From the NCBI GenBank assembly GCA_000156115.1, contig DS995276.1, positions 2,717,849 to 2,781,848 of the forward strand: a DNA stretch of 64,000 bases, read 5' to 3'. Positions 43,399 to 53,192 of the stretch are shown here, piece by piece. A program made the translations under genes and the position numbers. The notes under the pieces were generated by a model. That model saw only the letters and a program-made list of their open reading frames with translations. It did not search any database and was not told the DNA's origin. This DNA comes from Rhodobacteraceae bacterium HTCC2083 (lineage in GTDB: Bacteria; Pseudomonadota; Alphaproteobacteria; Rhodobacterales; Rhodobacteraceae). How positions within the stretch are numbered: the first letter of the stretch is position 1; every line of letters starts with the position of its first letter.

Positions 43399-44961
43399 AT
43401 GGCGGCAACTGGCAATCGACGTAAACGGGGTGGTGGGCGCGCAGGCGCAGCGACACGGCGGGGCAGTGCTGCGATTGAACAGAGCCTTTGGCGGCTTCCT
43501 GTCAATATAGATCGCCCGACGGAACCTCTGGATGAAAACGGCATTGCTGCGATTCATGATGGGGCCATGCGCATCCTTGAAGAGATCGGCATCGCCTTTC
43601 TAAACCCCGAAGCGATTGAGATCCTGCGCAAAAGCGGTGGTTGCGAGATTGATGGCGAAATCGTGCGTATGGGACGTGACTTCGTGATGGAGAAAATTGC
43701 GCTAGCCCCCAGCCAATTCGACATTACCCCGCGAAATCCTGATCGTAAGATTACTGTGGGTGGCAAACATCTTCTCTTTGGCAATGTCTCGTCCCCGCCC
43801 AACTATTGGGACATGGCGCTGGGTAAAAAGGTGCCTGGTACGCGCGAGATGTGTCAGAATCTTTTGAAGCTCACGCAATATTTTAACTGTATTCACTTCG
43901 CGGGTGGTTATCCGGTGGAACCCGTGGATGTGCATGCCTCTGTGCGCCATTTGGATGTGCTTTATGACAAGCTGACGATTACCGACAAGGTGATGCACGC
44001 CTATAGTCTTGGAAAAGAGCGAGTTGAGGATGTGATGGAGATGGTGCGCATCGCGGGCGGTCTCAGCCATGAAGAGTTCAACGCCAAGCCGCGTATGTAT
44101 ACTAACATCAACTCCACCTCGCCGCTGAAACACGATTTTCCGATGATCGACGGGTGGATGCGTCTTGCGCGACGTGGTCAGGCACTTGTGGTGACGCCGT
44201 TTACTTTGGCAGGGGCGATGGCCCCTGTGACGATGTCCGGCGCTGTTGCGCAATCTTTGGCGGAAGCTTTGTGTGCGGTGGTCCTCGCTCAGTTGATCAA
44301 CCCTGGCTGTCCATGTGTGATTGGTACATTCACCTCCAACGTGGACATGAAAAGCGGCGCTCCTGCGTTTGGCACGCCCGAATATATGCGAGCGACGCAA
44401 ATGACAGGCCAAATGGCGCGTTTCTATGATCTGCCGATGCGTTCTAGCGGCGTTTGTGCGGCCAACGTGCCTGACGGGCAGGCTATGTGGGAGACATCGA
44501 ATAGCCTCTGGGCCTCTGTTCAGTCTGGCACGAACATGGTCTATCACGCGGCGGGCTGGCTTGAGGGTGGTTTGATCGCATCCCCTGAGAAATTCATTAT
44601 GGATTGCGAAGTGTTGCAACAGATCCAGCGTTATATGGAACCTGCTACATTCGCGACGAGCCCTGATGACATTGCTTTGGATGCGATTAAATCAGTTGGA
44701 AACGACGGTCATTTCTTTGGCATCCAACATACGCAAGATCGCTACACCACCGCATTCTATCAGCCCTTCCTGAGTGATTGGAAAAACTATGAAGGTTGGG
44801 AGGTCGCAGGCGGCATTTGGACCCCAGAGCGTGCACATAATCTGTTCCTTCAAATTCTTGAAGAGTTCGAAGAGCCACCCATGGACGACGCAATCCTCGA
44901 AGAGCTGGCAGACTTTGTCGCACGACGTAAGTCCGAGGGCGGAGCACCAACAGATTTCTAA
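43399..44961 (+). CDS. Trimethylamine methyltransferase-like protein (MttB family, non-pyrrolysine)
   Basis: 520 aa from ATG 43399, with GGAG 6 bases upstream; ATG 43396 is too close to that sequence. The family pattern is clear: IHDGAMRILEEIGIAFLNPE near residue 50, FGNVSSPPNYWDMALGKKVP near 130, and GQALVVTPFTLAGAMAPVTM near 258. There is no in-frame TAG, so this is a non-pyrrolysine homolog. Characterised members demethylate glycine betaine, carnitine or proline betaine and pass the methyl group to a corrinoid protein. No corrinoid protein or MtgA-like gene is near. Marine roseobacters often hold several copies for betaine use, so that role is inferred. Confidence 0.88.
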   Translation: MAATGNRRKRGGGRAGAATRRGSAAIEQSLWRLPVNIDRPTEPLDENGIAAIHDGAMRILEEIGIAFLNPEAIEILRKSGGCEIDGEIVRMGRDFVMEKIALAPSQFDITPRNPDRKITVGGKHLLFGNVSSPPNYWDMALGKKVPGTREMCQNLLKLTQYFNCIHFAGGYPVEPVDVHASVRHLDVLYDKLTITDKVMHAYSLGKERVEDVMEMVRIAGGLSHEEFNAKPRMYTNINSTSPLKHDFPMIDGWMRLARRGQALVVTPFTLAGAMAPVTMSGAVAQSLAEALCAVVLAQLINPGCPCVIGTFTSNVDMKSGAPAFGTPEYMRATQMTGQMARFYDLPMRSSGVCAANVPDGQAMWETSNSLWASVQSGTNMVYHAAGWLEGGLIASPEKFIMDCEVLQQIQRYMEPATFATSPDDIALDAIKSVGNDGHFFGIQHTQDRYTTAFYQPFLSDWKNYEGWEVAGGIWTPERAHNLFLQILEEFEEPPMDDAILEELADFVARRKSEGGAPTDF

Positions 44962-45092
44962 GAAAGATTGCCGATTACTTAACTGATTTGCTTGGATGTT
45001 AGGCGTTTAGCTCTCTGTTCCTTAACCGCATTAGTTCTTTGTTAAGACCCACAAGGCAAAACTTGCCCTGAAGACATAGTAGGGTACTGGGA

Positions 45093-45676
45093 ATGCACGG
45101 GTTAATTAACAAGTCGATTGAGGCTTTTGTAAAAGACACTTACGGAGACGACGCTTGGCGGGCCATCGGTGCAAAAGCAGACCTTGAGGATCTGTCTTTT
45201 GAAGCGATGATGGTGTATGATACGCCGGTTACCACTCGGATTGTCGTCTGTGCCACTGAAGTCCTGAATGTCGACTGTGCAGATTTCCTGCAAACCTTGG
45301 TACATATTTGGTGTCGCAACCCACGCAACAAGCGGTGCGGCGATTGTTGCGTTTTGGTGGTGTTGATTTCGTCGATTTCCTCTATTCCTTAGACGATTTA
45401 CATGACCGCGCGCGCTTGGCCGTGCCGGATCTGTTTTTGCCAAATCTAGAATTGCGCGAACATACAGTTAATCAATTCAGTTTGACGATAAGATCTGATC
45501 TTCTGGGCTTTGGTCATGTCCTGATTGGGCTGCTTACTGCGATGGCTGATGACTATGGCGCACTGGTTATGCTGGAATATGGTGGCAGTCAGGAAGGCGT
45601 GGAAACAATTGCAATAGCACTGCTTGAAAGCGCGTTTGCGGCTGGTAACAGGTTCGAGTTGGGGGCGCGCGCGTGA
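45093..45676 (+). pseudogene. H-NOX (heme NO-binding) protein, 1-base frameshift
   Basis: The first frame starts MHGLINKSIEAFVKDTYGDD and matches H-NOX up to CADFLQTL at about 45299. The match continues in another frame: GTYLVSQPTQQAVRRLLRFG, then SLDDLHDRARLAVPDL with the proximal heme histidine in LDDLH, and MADDYGALVMLEYGG. One missing G in a GG(G) run near 45299 explains it. The repaired protein is about 195 aa, normal for H-NOX. As read, it is inactive. The 3' end overlaps the diguanylate cyclase gene by 4 bases, as in working H-NOX/cyclase operons that link nitric oxide to biofilm control. Confidence 0.85.
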
Positions 45677-46695
45677 TTGTGGATCGTGGTTTGACGCAAG
45701 CCCCAGCTTTGAATTGGGCTGCACTTGAACCTGCGTTTGATATTTTGTGCCCGATGCATTTGCGACTAACCCACACCGGACATATTGTGCATGTTGCGCC
45801 GACTTTGAAGAAAATGCGTGCTGACATAGACCTGATCGGAAAGCGGTTTCTTGAAGTGTTTCGCCTTGATCGCCCAAGGTCGGTGAAAAGCATGGGCGAA
45901 CTCACGCAACGCGCGCGCAGCAAGCTGCACCTGGAGTTGCGCGATGAACCGTTTACGGCGCTAAAAGGCGTGCTAGTTCAGCTGCCAGATGGGCAGGGCG
46001 CGTTGGTGAACCTGTCTTTTGGAATCTCGGTTGTGGAAGGCGTTCAAGATTACGGTTTAAACAGTGCGGATTTTGCGGCAACGGATTTAGCAATTGAAAT
46101 GCTGTATCTCGTGGAAGCGAAGTCAGCGGCGATGGATGCGTCGCGCAATCTTAATCACCGCTTGCAAGGGGCGAAACTTGCAGCAGAAGAACAGGCCGCC
46201 ACGGATACATTGACCGGCTTGAAGAACCGCCGCGCCGCAGATCATATTTTAGCGGCCGCCTTGGCGGAAGACAGTGAGTTCTCGCTGATGAACCTCGATT
46301 TGGATTTCTTCAAGTCAGTGAATGATACCCAAGGACATGCAGCGGGCGATTACGTTTTGCAGGAGGTGGCCAAGGTCATGCGTGCGGAAACCCGCAAGGG
46401 CGATATGATTGCGCGGGTGGGAGGCGACGAATTTATGTTCCTAATTGATGGGCTTACGAAGAAGGAAAAATTGCTTGAGATTGCAAATCGTCTCATCCGA
46501 GGGATCGAAAAACCCATCGCGTTTGAGCAGACACAATGTCACATTTCCGCAAGTATCGGGATTGCAATGCGCTCTCGGGGGGATTCCGAGGGGTTGGATG
46601 CATTGATGTTGTGCTCGGATCGCGCGCTTTATGCGTCAAAAAGCAAGGGGCGCGCCTGTGCAACGTTTTTTGAGGAATTGGATGAAGAGACTTAG
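45673..46695 (+). CDS. HNOBA-GGDEF diguanylate cyclase
   Basis: 340 aa. The N-terminal 150 residues match the H-NOX-associated domain (FDILCPMHLRLTHTGHIVHV, GKRFLEVFRLDRP, LRDEPFTALKGVLVQLPDGQ); a short coiled coil (about 150-185) leads to a GGDEF domain with TDTLTGLKNRRAADHI near 178, DLDFFKSVNDTQGHAAGD near 210 and the catalytic GGDEF near 250. It should make cyclic di-GMP. In known systems NO-bound H-NOX inhibits such a cyclase. Its H-NOX partner directly upstream is frameshifted, so control may be lost. Confidence 0.92.
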   Translation: MIVDRGLTQAPALNWAALEPAFDILCPMHLRLTHTGHIVHVAPTLKKMRADIDLIGKRFLEVFRLDRPRSVKSMGELTQRARSKLHLELRDEPFTALKGVLVQLPDGQGALVNLSFGISVVEGVQDYGLNSADFAATDLAIEMLYLVEAKSAAMDASRNLNHRLQGAKLAAEEQAATDTLTGLKNRRAADHILAAALAEDSEFSLMNLDLDFFKSVNDTQGHAAGDYVLQEVAKVMRAETRKGDMIARVGGDEFMFLIDGLTKKEKLLEIANRLIRGIEKPIAFEQTQCHISASIGIAMRSRGDSEGLDALMLCSDRALYASKSKGRACATFFEELDEET

Positions 46696-46705
46696 AAAGC
46701 CTCTA

Positions 46706-49126
46706 TCAAGCACAACCTGCGCGTCGAAGCCTTAAGGCATTGCTGACTACGAACACGCTTGAAAATGCCATTGCGAGAGCGGCAAGTGCGGGGGACAGTA
46801 GAAGTCCAAACATAGGATAGAGCGCGCCCGCGGCAACGGGGATCAGAAGCGCATTGTAGCCGAAGGCCCAGAACAGGTTTTGGCGAATATTACGCAGGGT
46901 CGCTGAACTGATGTCAAAGGCGGCAACAACGGCGTTCGGATCCCCCGCGAGTAAGACTACATCTGCGGCTTCGATCGCTACATCTGTGCCGGTGCCGATT
47001 GCGATGCCAACGTTTGCGGATGCGAGGGCGGGCGCGTCATTGATGCCATCACCTACGAAAGCAACAGGGCCATCATATTGCAACGCGCGAATGGCGTCGG
47101 CTTTGCCACCTGGCAAAACACCTGCGATGACGTGATCTAGGCCCAATTTATCTGCGACGGATTGCGCAGTTAAGTGAGTATCACCAGTGATCATTACGGT
47201 TTGAATGCCGGATTTCTTTAGGGCGGTGATTGTCGCTTCGGCGGTGTCTTTTAGCGGATCAGAGATTTCGAATTGGGCGGCTAGTTTGCCGTCCAACGCC
47301 ATAAGAATTTCTGTGCCCTTAGCGCGCGTTGCGTCATGCGCGTCGAGATCGACGCCCTTGGCTGCGAGTAATGCACGGTTGCCGATTAAAACACTTTTGC
47401 CATCAATCATTGCGCTAACGCCACCCCCCGTCGCACTTTCAAACGCTTCGGTTGGCGCAACGGGGATATCACGCGCGTGCGCATGGGCCACGATTGCCTG
47501 TGCTAGCGGGTGTTCCGAATTGACTTCGACAGAGGCGGCAAGGGCCAGCGCGCTTTGTTCATCCAGTGTGTCGAACAGATGAATGCCTGTCACGCTTGGT
47601 TTGCCTTGTGTCAGGGTGCCTGTTTTGTCAAAGGCAACTGTTTTGATGCCCTGGAGTTCTTGTAAGGCCGCGCCTTTTGCGAAAAGCACGCCCAGTTCAG
47701 CTGCGCGACCTGCGCCGACCATGATCGACATAGGCGTGGCCAATCCCATTGCACATGGGCAAGCGATAATCAGGACCGCGACACCAGCGACAAGTGCGTG
47801 ACTTAACGCCGGATCAGGGCCTAAAAATAACCAAGCGAGGATTGTCAGCGCCGCGAGAGCCAAGACCGCAGGGACAAACCATGCGGTGACTCTATTGACC
47901 AAGTTTTGCACGGGTAGTCGCGCGCCTTGCGCCTTTTGTACCATCTCGATGATTTGGCTGAGGACCGTATCCGCTCCAATGGCATGCGCTTTGAAGGCGA
48001 AACTGCCTGTGCTATTCACAGTGCCTGCGGTGACATGCGCGCCTGTAGTCTTTTGCACCGCAAGCGGTTCGCCGGTTAGCATGCTTTCATCCACCCAACT
48101 GTCGCCAGATGTGACGATACCGTCCACTGCGATCCGCTCACCCGGGCGGACGTGAATGATGTCGCCTAGGGTAAGGGATTCAATCGCGATTTCTTGACGT
48201 GTGCCATCGCGCTCCACCGTCGCGCTGTTGGGGCGCAGCGCGATAAGGCGGGCGATGGCTGCACCTGTACGTCCCTTTGCACGCGCTTCCATCCAGCGAC
48301 CTGCGAGGATCAGGGTTATGATGACGGCTGCGGCCTCGAAATACACATTACGGGCGGATTGCGGCAGTAGGTTTGGTTCGAAAAGCACGAGGGTGGAGTA
48401 AAAGAAGGCGGCGCCGGAGCCGAGGACTACTAATGCGTTCATGTCAGGTTGCCATGTGCGCAGAGCCTTTAGGCCGGCTGTCCAGATAGCTCGACCGGGG
48501 ATGCACAGAACCAGAGCAGTTAGCGCAAATTGCACCATCCAGCTGCTTTGGATCCCTATGGTGCTGGAAATCCAATGCTGAAAGGCCGGAAACGCATGTC
48601 CGCCCATTTCAAAAATGAACACGGGAAAGGTAAGAAGGGCGGCTATGATAAAGGCGCGCTTATTGGATGCGGCGTCGTCGGTATGACTGACGCTAGGGTG
48701 TGACGTGGCAGTATCATCCACAAGGGTCGCGTTTTTCCCGCTGTCCTGCACCGCAAGAATTAGTGCGCTGGATGGGGTGCCCAAAGCTAAAACAACCGCT
48801 TGACCCGTCGCGAGATTCACATCGGCAGATAAGACCCCAGCAGGTTTCAAAAGCGCTGCTTCCACGCGAGAGATACAGGATGCGCAACTCATCCCATGGA
48901 TATCAAACCGGGTCGTGGCGGGCTGTGCAGGTTTCCCGACCGCCTCGAGGGCGTCGACCAGCGTTTGGGCCTCAGTATTGGCCTCAAAAAAAACATCCGC
49001 TTGCCCGGTCGCGAAATTAACCTGTGCGTCTGACACCCCCACAACGCTGCTTAACGCAGTTTCAGCGCGCACAGAACAGGAGGCGCAGTTAAGTCCAGTC
49101 ACAGGGAAGGTTAGGCGGGTGGTCAT
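46706..49126 (-). CDS. copA: Copper-translocating P-type ATPase
   Basis: 806 aa from ATG 49126. Two N-terminal HMA domains carry GLNCASC and GMSCASC. Eight membrane helices follow; the ion site is ACPCAMGL (CPC), the phosphorylation site DKTGTLTQG, and the hinge [11 protein letters not shown], with [12 protein letters not shown] in the nucleotide-binding domain. This set fits P1B-1 ATPases that export Cu(I). The C-terminus ends RAGCA, with a cysteine. It is convergent with the cyclase gene, 10 bases apart. No CueR-type regulator or chaperone gene is next to it. Confidence 0.94.
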   Translation of the reverse strand: MTTRLTFPVTGLNCASCSVRAETALSSVVGVSDAQVNFATGQADVFFEANTEAQTLVDALEAVGKPAQPATTRFDIHGMSCASCISRVEAALLKPAGVLSADVNLATGQAVVLALGTPSSALILAVQDSGKNATLVDDTATSHPSVSHTDDAASNKRAFIIAALLTFPVFIFEMGGHAFPAFQHWISSTIGIQSSWMVQFALTALVLCIPGRAIWTAGLKALRTWQPDMNALVVLGSGAAFFYSTLVLFEPNLLPQSARNVYFEAAAVIITLILAGRWMEARAKGRTGAAIARLIALRPNSATVERDGTRQEIAIESLTLGDIIHVRPGERIAVDGIVTSGDSWVDESMLTGEPLAVQKTTGAHVTAGTVNSTGSFAFKAHAIGADTVLSQIIEMVQKAQGARLPVQNLVNRVTAWFVPAVLALAALTILAWLFLGPDPALSHALVAGVAVLIIACPCAMGLATPMSIMVGAGRAAELGVLFAKGAALQELQGIKTVAFDKTGTLTQGKPSVTGIHLFDTLDEQSALALAASVEVNSEHPLAQAIVAHAHARDIPVAPTEAFESATGGGVSAMIDGKSVLIGNRALLAAKGVDLDAHDATRAKGTEILMALDGKLAAQFEISDPLKDTAEATITALKKSGIQTVMITGDTHLTAQSVADKLGLDHVIAGVLPGGKADAIRALQYDGPVAFVGDGINDAPALASANVGIAIGTGTDVAIEAADVVLLAGDPNAVVAAFDISSATLRNIRQNLFWAFGYNALLIPVAAGALYPMFGLLLSPALAALAMAFSSVFVVSNALRLRRAGCA

Positions 49127-49161
49127 AAGCCAAAGTCCTGACAAATGGGATAAGGGCGTTT

Positions 49162-50358
49162 TTAAGTAACGGCAGAGCGAACCTGAAAGCGATCTTCTCT
49201 ATAGCTGTGTGTTTTCAGAATATCTTCAAGGATGTCGACCGCCTTTAGGATTTCCGCTTCCCCAATAAATAGGGGGGTAATCCCGAACCGCATCATGTTG
49301 GGCGCGCGGAAATCACCGATCACTTTGCGCTCGATCAAGGCTTGCATGCAGGGATAGCCGTGCTCGAATTCGAACGACACGTGTGAGCCGCGCTCGTCCA
49401 TATTGCGCGGACCCGCGAGGGTGACACCATCACAGCGGCTTTCGACCTCGTGGATGAACAACTCCATCAATTCAATAGAGCGGGTGCGCACATCATTAAG
49501 ATCAACGTCTTCCCAAATATCCAAAGCGGCTTCGAGAATTGCGAAGGAGGCGATAGAGGGCGTGCCAATGCGCATACGGTCAATCTTGCCGGGCATTGGG
49601 CGGTAGTCTGTATCAAAGGCAAACGGCGCTTCATGGCCGTACCATCCGGACAGTACTGGCTCGACGGTCTCAATAAGGCGGGGGGCTACATAGATGAACG
49701 CCGGACCACCGGGACCCGCATTGAAAAACTTGTAAGTACAGCCAACCGCGAAATCGACATCTGTGCCTAAGACGTCCACGGGGATAGCGCCTGCGGAATG
49801 CGCAAGGTCCCAAACCACAACAGCGCCGACACTATGGGCTTTGTCGATGATCGCTTTCATATCATGCTTGCGACCTGTGCGGTAATCCACCTCTGTGAGG
49901 GTCACGACGGCAACCTCATCGGTGATTGCGTCTAGAACTGCCGCAGGCGCGACCGTGCGAAGCTTGTAACCGTCTTCTTTCAGTTTCACCAAGCCCTGCA
50001 CCATATAAAGGTCGGTGGGGAAGTTACCCGTGTCGGAGAGGATCAACTTACGATCCGGCACCAGCGCCAGTCCCGCTCCCACTGCTTGAAACACTTTGAT
50101 AGAAAGCGTGTCACTGACCACAACGCTGTCTTTGGGCGCACCGATCAATTTGCCAATGCGATCGCCTATGGTGTTGGTTTGCATGAACCACCCCTTGGTA
50201 TTCCACCCTTTGATCAGCTCTGTGCGCCATTCCTCGTTCATGAACCGCATCATTGCGTCTGGTCCAGCCTTGGGCATTGGGCCTAGGGAGTTGCCGTTGA
50301 GGTAAATCATACCTTCAGGGATATCGAGCATAGCGCGGGTTTTGGCAAAATTGGTCAT
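49162..50358 (-). CDS. kynU: Kynureninase
   Basis: 398 aa PLP enzyme that splits kynurenine to anthranilate and alanine in tryptophan degradation. ATG 50358 has GAGGGAGCG upstream and gives [20 protein letters not shown]. Family motifs are [11 protein letters not shown] near 20, [36 protein letters not shown] near 190 with the cofactor Asp, and [19 protein letters not shown] near 210 with the Schiff-base lysine. Neither kynA nor kynB is in the window. The longer frame lacks similarity. Confidence 0.93.
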   Translation of the reverse strand: MTNFAKTRAMLDIPEGMIYLNGNSLGPMPKAGPDAMMRFMNEEWRTELIKGWNTKGWFMQTNTIGDRIGKLIGAPKDSVVVSDTLSIKVFQAVGAGLALVPDRKLILSDTGNFPTDLYMVQGLVKLKEDGYKLRTVAPAAVLDAITDEVAVVTLTEVDYRTGRKHDMKAIIDKAHSVGAVVVWDLAHSAGAIPVDVLGTDVDFAVGCTYKFFNAGPGGPAFIYVAPRLIETVEPVLSGWYGHEAPFAFDTDYRPMPGKIDRMRIGTPSIASFAILEAALDIWEDVDLNDVRTRSIELMELFIHEVESRCDGVTLAGPRNMDERGSHVSFEFEHGYPCMQALIERKVIGDFRAPNMMRFGITPLFIGEAEILKAVDILEDILKTHSYREDRFQVRSAVT

Positions 50359-50508
50359 GAGAACGCTCCCTCTGAGGTTTGTTATATAGTGGTGGACCAG
50401 ATGCATGGAGGCAAGGCAAGGGTGCAAAGCTGCTCAATTTCCGGATAGAGCTAGAGAGTTAATCAAATTGCTTCACGCGCTGGGCAAAGTGGTCTATCGA
50501 AACTGCGC

Positions 50509-51537
50509 ATGACAGATCAGATCATACATACTACTGCCGTTATTGCCCGTGCTGCCCGCTTAAGCGTAGCACCGATGATGGAGTGGACGGATAGGCATTG
50601 TCGCTTCTTTCATCGACAGATGTCGTCACGTGCGCTTTTGTACACGGAAATGGTCACCTCGCCTGCGCTTGTCCGCGGTGGTGCGTTGCATTTGCTGAAA
50701 TATTCAACTGTGGAACATCCTGTGGCCTTGCAGCTTGGTGGCTCTGATCCTGCGGAATTGGCAGAAGCTGCGCGCATCGGTGCAGAGCATGGCTACGCGG
50801 AGATCAACCTCAACGTTGGGTGTCCATCGGATCGTGTGCAAAACGGCGCGTTCGGTGCGATTCTAATGCGTGATCCTAAGCTAGTCGCAGAGTGCTGCGC
50901 GGCGATGATCAAAGCGTCCGCAGTAGAAGTGACTGTGAAATGCCGCATAGGAGTGGATGATCAAACCCCGAGCGACGTACTGCCAGAGTTCCTCGCGCGC
51001 GTTGCTGGGGCAGGGGTTGGACGGTTCACAATCCACGCGCGCAAAGCTTGGCTACAGGGGCTAAGCCCAAAGGAAAATCGCGATATTCCACCACTTGATT
51101 ATGGTCTGGTGCAACAGATGAAGGGGCTGTTTCCTGCGCTGCACCTCAGCCTCAATGGCGGCATCACGACGCTCGCACAGGCGCAAGACGCACTGGAGCG
51201 GGGAATGGATGGTGTGATGATCGGACGTGCGGCCTATCACCAGCCCGCGGATATACTGATGGAGGCGGATCATATGATCTATGGCGCACCCAAGGTTGAG
51301 CGCACACGCGAAGATATTGTGATGGAGATGCTGCCTTATATCGATGCGCATATCGCGGAGGGTGGCAAGCTGGGACAAGTCACGCGTCATATGTTGGGTA
51401 TATTCGCGGGCCAACCGGGCGCGCGTTATTGGAAACGTCATCTTTCAGAAAATGCGCATAAACACTCCTCTGGATCGCATACGGTTGTCGATGCTATCGA
51501 AATGATGCACGCAGCGAGAGATAATTTGACGGCGTGA
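50509..51537 (+). CDS. dusA: tRNA-dihydrouridine synthase A
   Basis: 342 aa flavoenzyme reducing uridines in tRNA D-loops. Hallmarks are SVAPMMEWTDRHCRFFHRQM near residue 20, LQLGGSDPAELAEAARIG near 80, EINLNVGCPSDRVQNGAFGA near 100 with the catalytic cysteine, and HARKAWLQGLSPKENRDIPP near 175, typical of the DusA subgroup. NGGITTLAQAQDAL near 220 is the phosphate-binding part of the barrel. It is transcribed alone or with the following transporter gene. Confidence 0.95.
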   Translation: MTDQIIHTTAVIARAARLSVAPMMEWTDRHCRFFHRQMSSRALLYTEMVTSPALVRGGALHLLKYSTVEHPVALQLGGSDPAELAEAARIGAEHGYAEINLNVGCPSDRVQNGAFGAILMRDPKLVAECCAAMIKASAVEVTVKCRIGVDDQTPSDVLPEFLARVAGAGVGRFTIHARKAWLQGLSPKENRDIPPLDYGLVQQMKGLFPALHLSLNGGITTLAQAQDALERGMDGVMIGRAAYHQPADILMEADHMIYGAPKVERTREDIVMEMLPYIDAHIAEGGKLGQVTRHMLGIFAGQPGARYWKRHLSENAHKHSSGSHTVVDAIEMMHAARDNLTA

Positions 51538-51563
51538 ACGCACGCGGATGAAAAGGCAAAACC

Positions 51564-52388
51564 ATGACTGATCCGATGCTCCTTGTACAAATGCTCGTTC
51601 TCTTGTTGATCACGGGGGCCGTGGCTGGCGTGCTTGCTGGCCTATTGGGTGTCGGTGGCGGCATCGTGTTGGTGCCCGCATTCTTTTATGTGTTCGGTGC
51701 GCTGGGCTATGATGGGCCGCAGTTGATGCAAATGTGCCTTGGGACCTCGCTTGCGACGATCATTGTTACCTCCGTGCGCTCTGTATTGAGCCATAATAAA
51801 AAGGGCGCTGTGGGTTGGGATATTTTGCGAACTTGGGCACCAGGCATTGTGATTGGGGCCGGGCTGGGCGTGATGGTCGCCGCGAGCATGCGATCAGGTG
51901 CGCTACAAATGATATTTGGGGTTTTGGCATTTATCGTAGGGCTTTACATGACATTTGGTCGTTCGTCTTGGCGTGTGTCAGAGGACATGCCGACGGGTGT
52001 AAAGCGGATGATCTCTTCGCCCATCCTTGGATTTATGTCTGTGCTGATGGGCATCGGCGGCGGCAGTTTCGGCGTGCCGTTCATGTCGCTGCACGGCGTG
52101 GCGATCCACCGCGCAGTGGCGACGGCGGCGGGATTTGGCGTGCTGATCGCGGTGCCTGCGGTCATCGGATTTTTGTTCGTGCCGATTGACCCTGCGATGC
52201 GCCCGCCATTCACTGTGGGGGCGGTAAACCTGATCGCCTTCGTCGTGGTAATTGCGATGACGTTACTGACTGCGCCCTGGGGTGTGAAACTGGCTCACGC
52301 GATGGATGCTGGGCCTTTGAAGAAAGCGTTTGGCGTGTTCTTGACCTTTGTCGCGCTGAACATGTTGCGCAAAGCCTTGGGGTTTTGA
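51564..52388 (+). CDS. TauE/SafE family sulfite exporter-like protein
   Basis: 274 aa membrane protein with about eight helices in two repeats. Both repeats carry the glycine-rich motif: GVLAGLLGVGGGIVLVPAFF near residue 22 and GFMSVLMGIGGGSFGVPFMS near 155. The family moves sulfite, sulfoacetate, taurine-derived or other organic anions. No sulfur genes are next to it, so the substrate is open. The stop overlaps the next start. Confidence 0.88.
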   Translation: MTDPMLLVQMLVLLLITGAVAGVLAGLLGVGGGIVLVPAFFYVFGALGYDGPQLMQMCLGTSLATIIVTSVRSVLSHNKKGAVGWDILRTWAPGIVIGAGLGVMVAASMRSGALQMIFGVLAFIVGLYMTFGRSSWRVSEDMPTGVKRMISSPILGFMSVLMGIGGGSFGVPFMSLHGVAIHRAVATAAGFGVLIAVPAVIGFLFVPIDPAMRPPFTVGAVNLIAFVVVIAMTLLTAPWGVKLAHAMDAGPLKKAFGVFLTFVALNMLRKALGF

Positions 52389-53134
52389 AGCAGTTCGCGC
52401 AGGACGGGTTTTGCGTTTTTGACGCGGATCCCCGTGTTCTAGAATGGGCTGACGCAGCTGCGGACGTTGCGCGAGACATGTTACAAGACGCAGACATGCG
52501 CGCGCTTTGGCTACGCCATCAGGATACGTGGTTCGTGGGTGTTGATGCCTTGTCGAACGCAGTGGATGGATCTGTTTCAAATGTCCCTCTCGCAGGTCCA
52601 TGGGAGGCGTTGATCACACAGCCAAAGCACTGGCATAGGGCTCAAGTCTCTGTTGTCTTTGAAGGATATCCCAAACAAGACGTTGGTGAGAGCGACGCAA
52701 ACCATCGCTTTCGTATCAATCGCGCCGCCGCGCATGTGGATGGGATTTTGTTAGAAGACGGGCGGCGCTATCTGCGGGAACCACATAGCTTTGTTTTAGG
52801 GATTCCCTTGGGGGATAGCACGGCGTCGCCTTTGGTGGTCTGGCCCCGCAGTCACATTTTGATGCGCGATGCATTGCGTGACATTATCGGGGATAAAGAT
52901 CCGAAATCTGTTGATCTAACAGAAGGATATAAAACTGCGCGCGCAAGCGTATTTGCGCAGATTGATCCGATTGAAGTGACTGTTGTCAAAGGACAATCAG
53001 TCTTGCTGCACCGTCACATACTACACGGCGTTGCTCCTTGGAAAGCCACGGACAGTGCCCCAGATGAGGGTCGCATGGTTGCCTATTTCAGGCCAGAATA
53101 TCCAGAGACAGATATGTGGTTAAGCATCGCTTAA
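52385..53134 (+). CDS. Phytanoyl-CoA dioxygenase-like protein
   Basis: 249 aa from TTG 52385, overlapping the TauE stop. It resembles the PhyH group of Fe(II)/2-oxoglutarate oxygenases: an N-terminal helix, then AAAHVDGILLEDGRR near residue 118 with the H-x-D pair, and LLHRHILHGVAPW near 208 with the distal histidine. SPLVVWPRSHILMRDAL near 148 is also typical. The substrate is unknown; members hydroxylate lipids and small metabolites such as ectoine. TTG as start is inferred from the overlap. Confidence 0.75.
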   Translation: MKQFAQDGFCVFDADPRVLEWADAAADVARDMLQDADMRALWLRHQDTWFVGVDALSNAVDGSVSNVPLAGPWEALITQPKHWHRAQVSVVFEGYPKQDVGESDANHRFRINRAAAHVDGILLEDGRRYLREPHSFVLGIPLGDSTASPLVVWPRSHILMRDALRDIIGDKDPKSVDLTEGYKTARASVFAQIDPIEVTVVKGQSVLLHRHILHGVAPWKATDSAPDEGRMVAYFRPEYPETDMWLSIA

Positions 53135-53143
53135 CCTTCCTAT

Positions 53144-53184
53144 CTCTAAAAATATCTCCGCCGGAGGCATCAAATCTTTTAGAG
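53144..53184. terminator. Bidirectional terminator-like hairpin
   Basis: CTCTAAAA at 53144-53151 pairs with TTTTAGAG at 53177-53184, enclosing a second small hairpin (CTCC/GGAG at 53156-53166). It lies between the convergent dioxygenase and dCTP deaminase genes, so it can serve both strands. Confidence 0.65.
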
Positions 53185-53192
53185 CGCGTCAT

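Noticed and set aside
43399-44961. Pyrrolysine (TAG readthrough) in the MttB homolog
   Set aside because: The frame is continuous without an amber codon at the expected place; it belongs to the non-pyrrolysine group.
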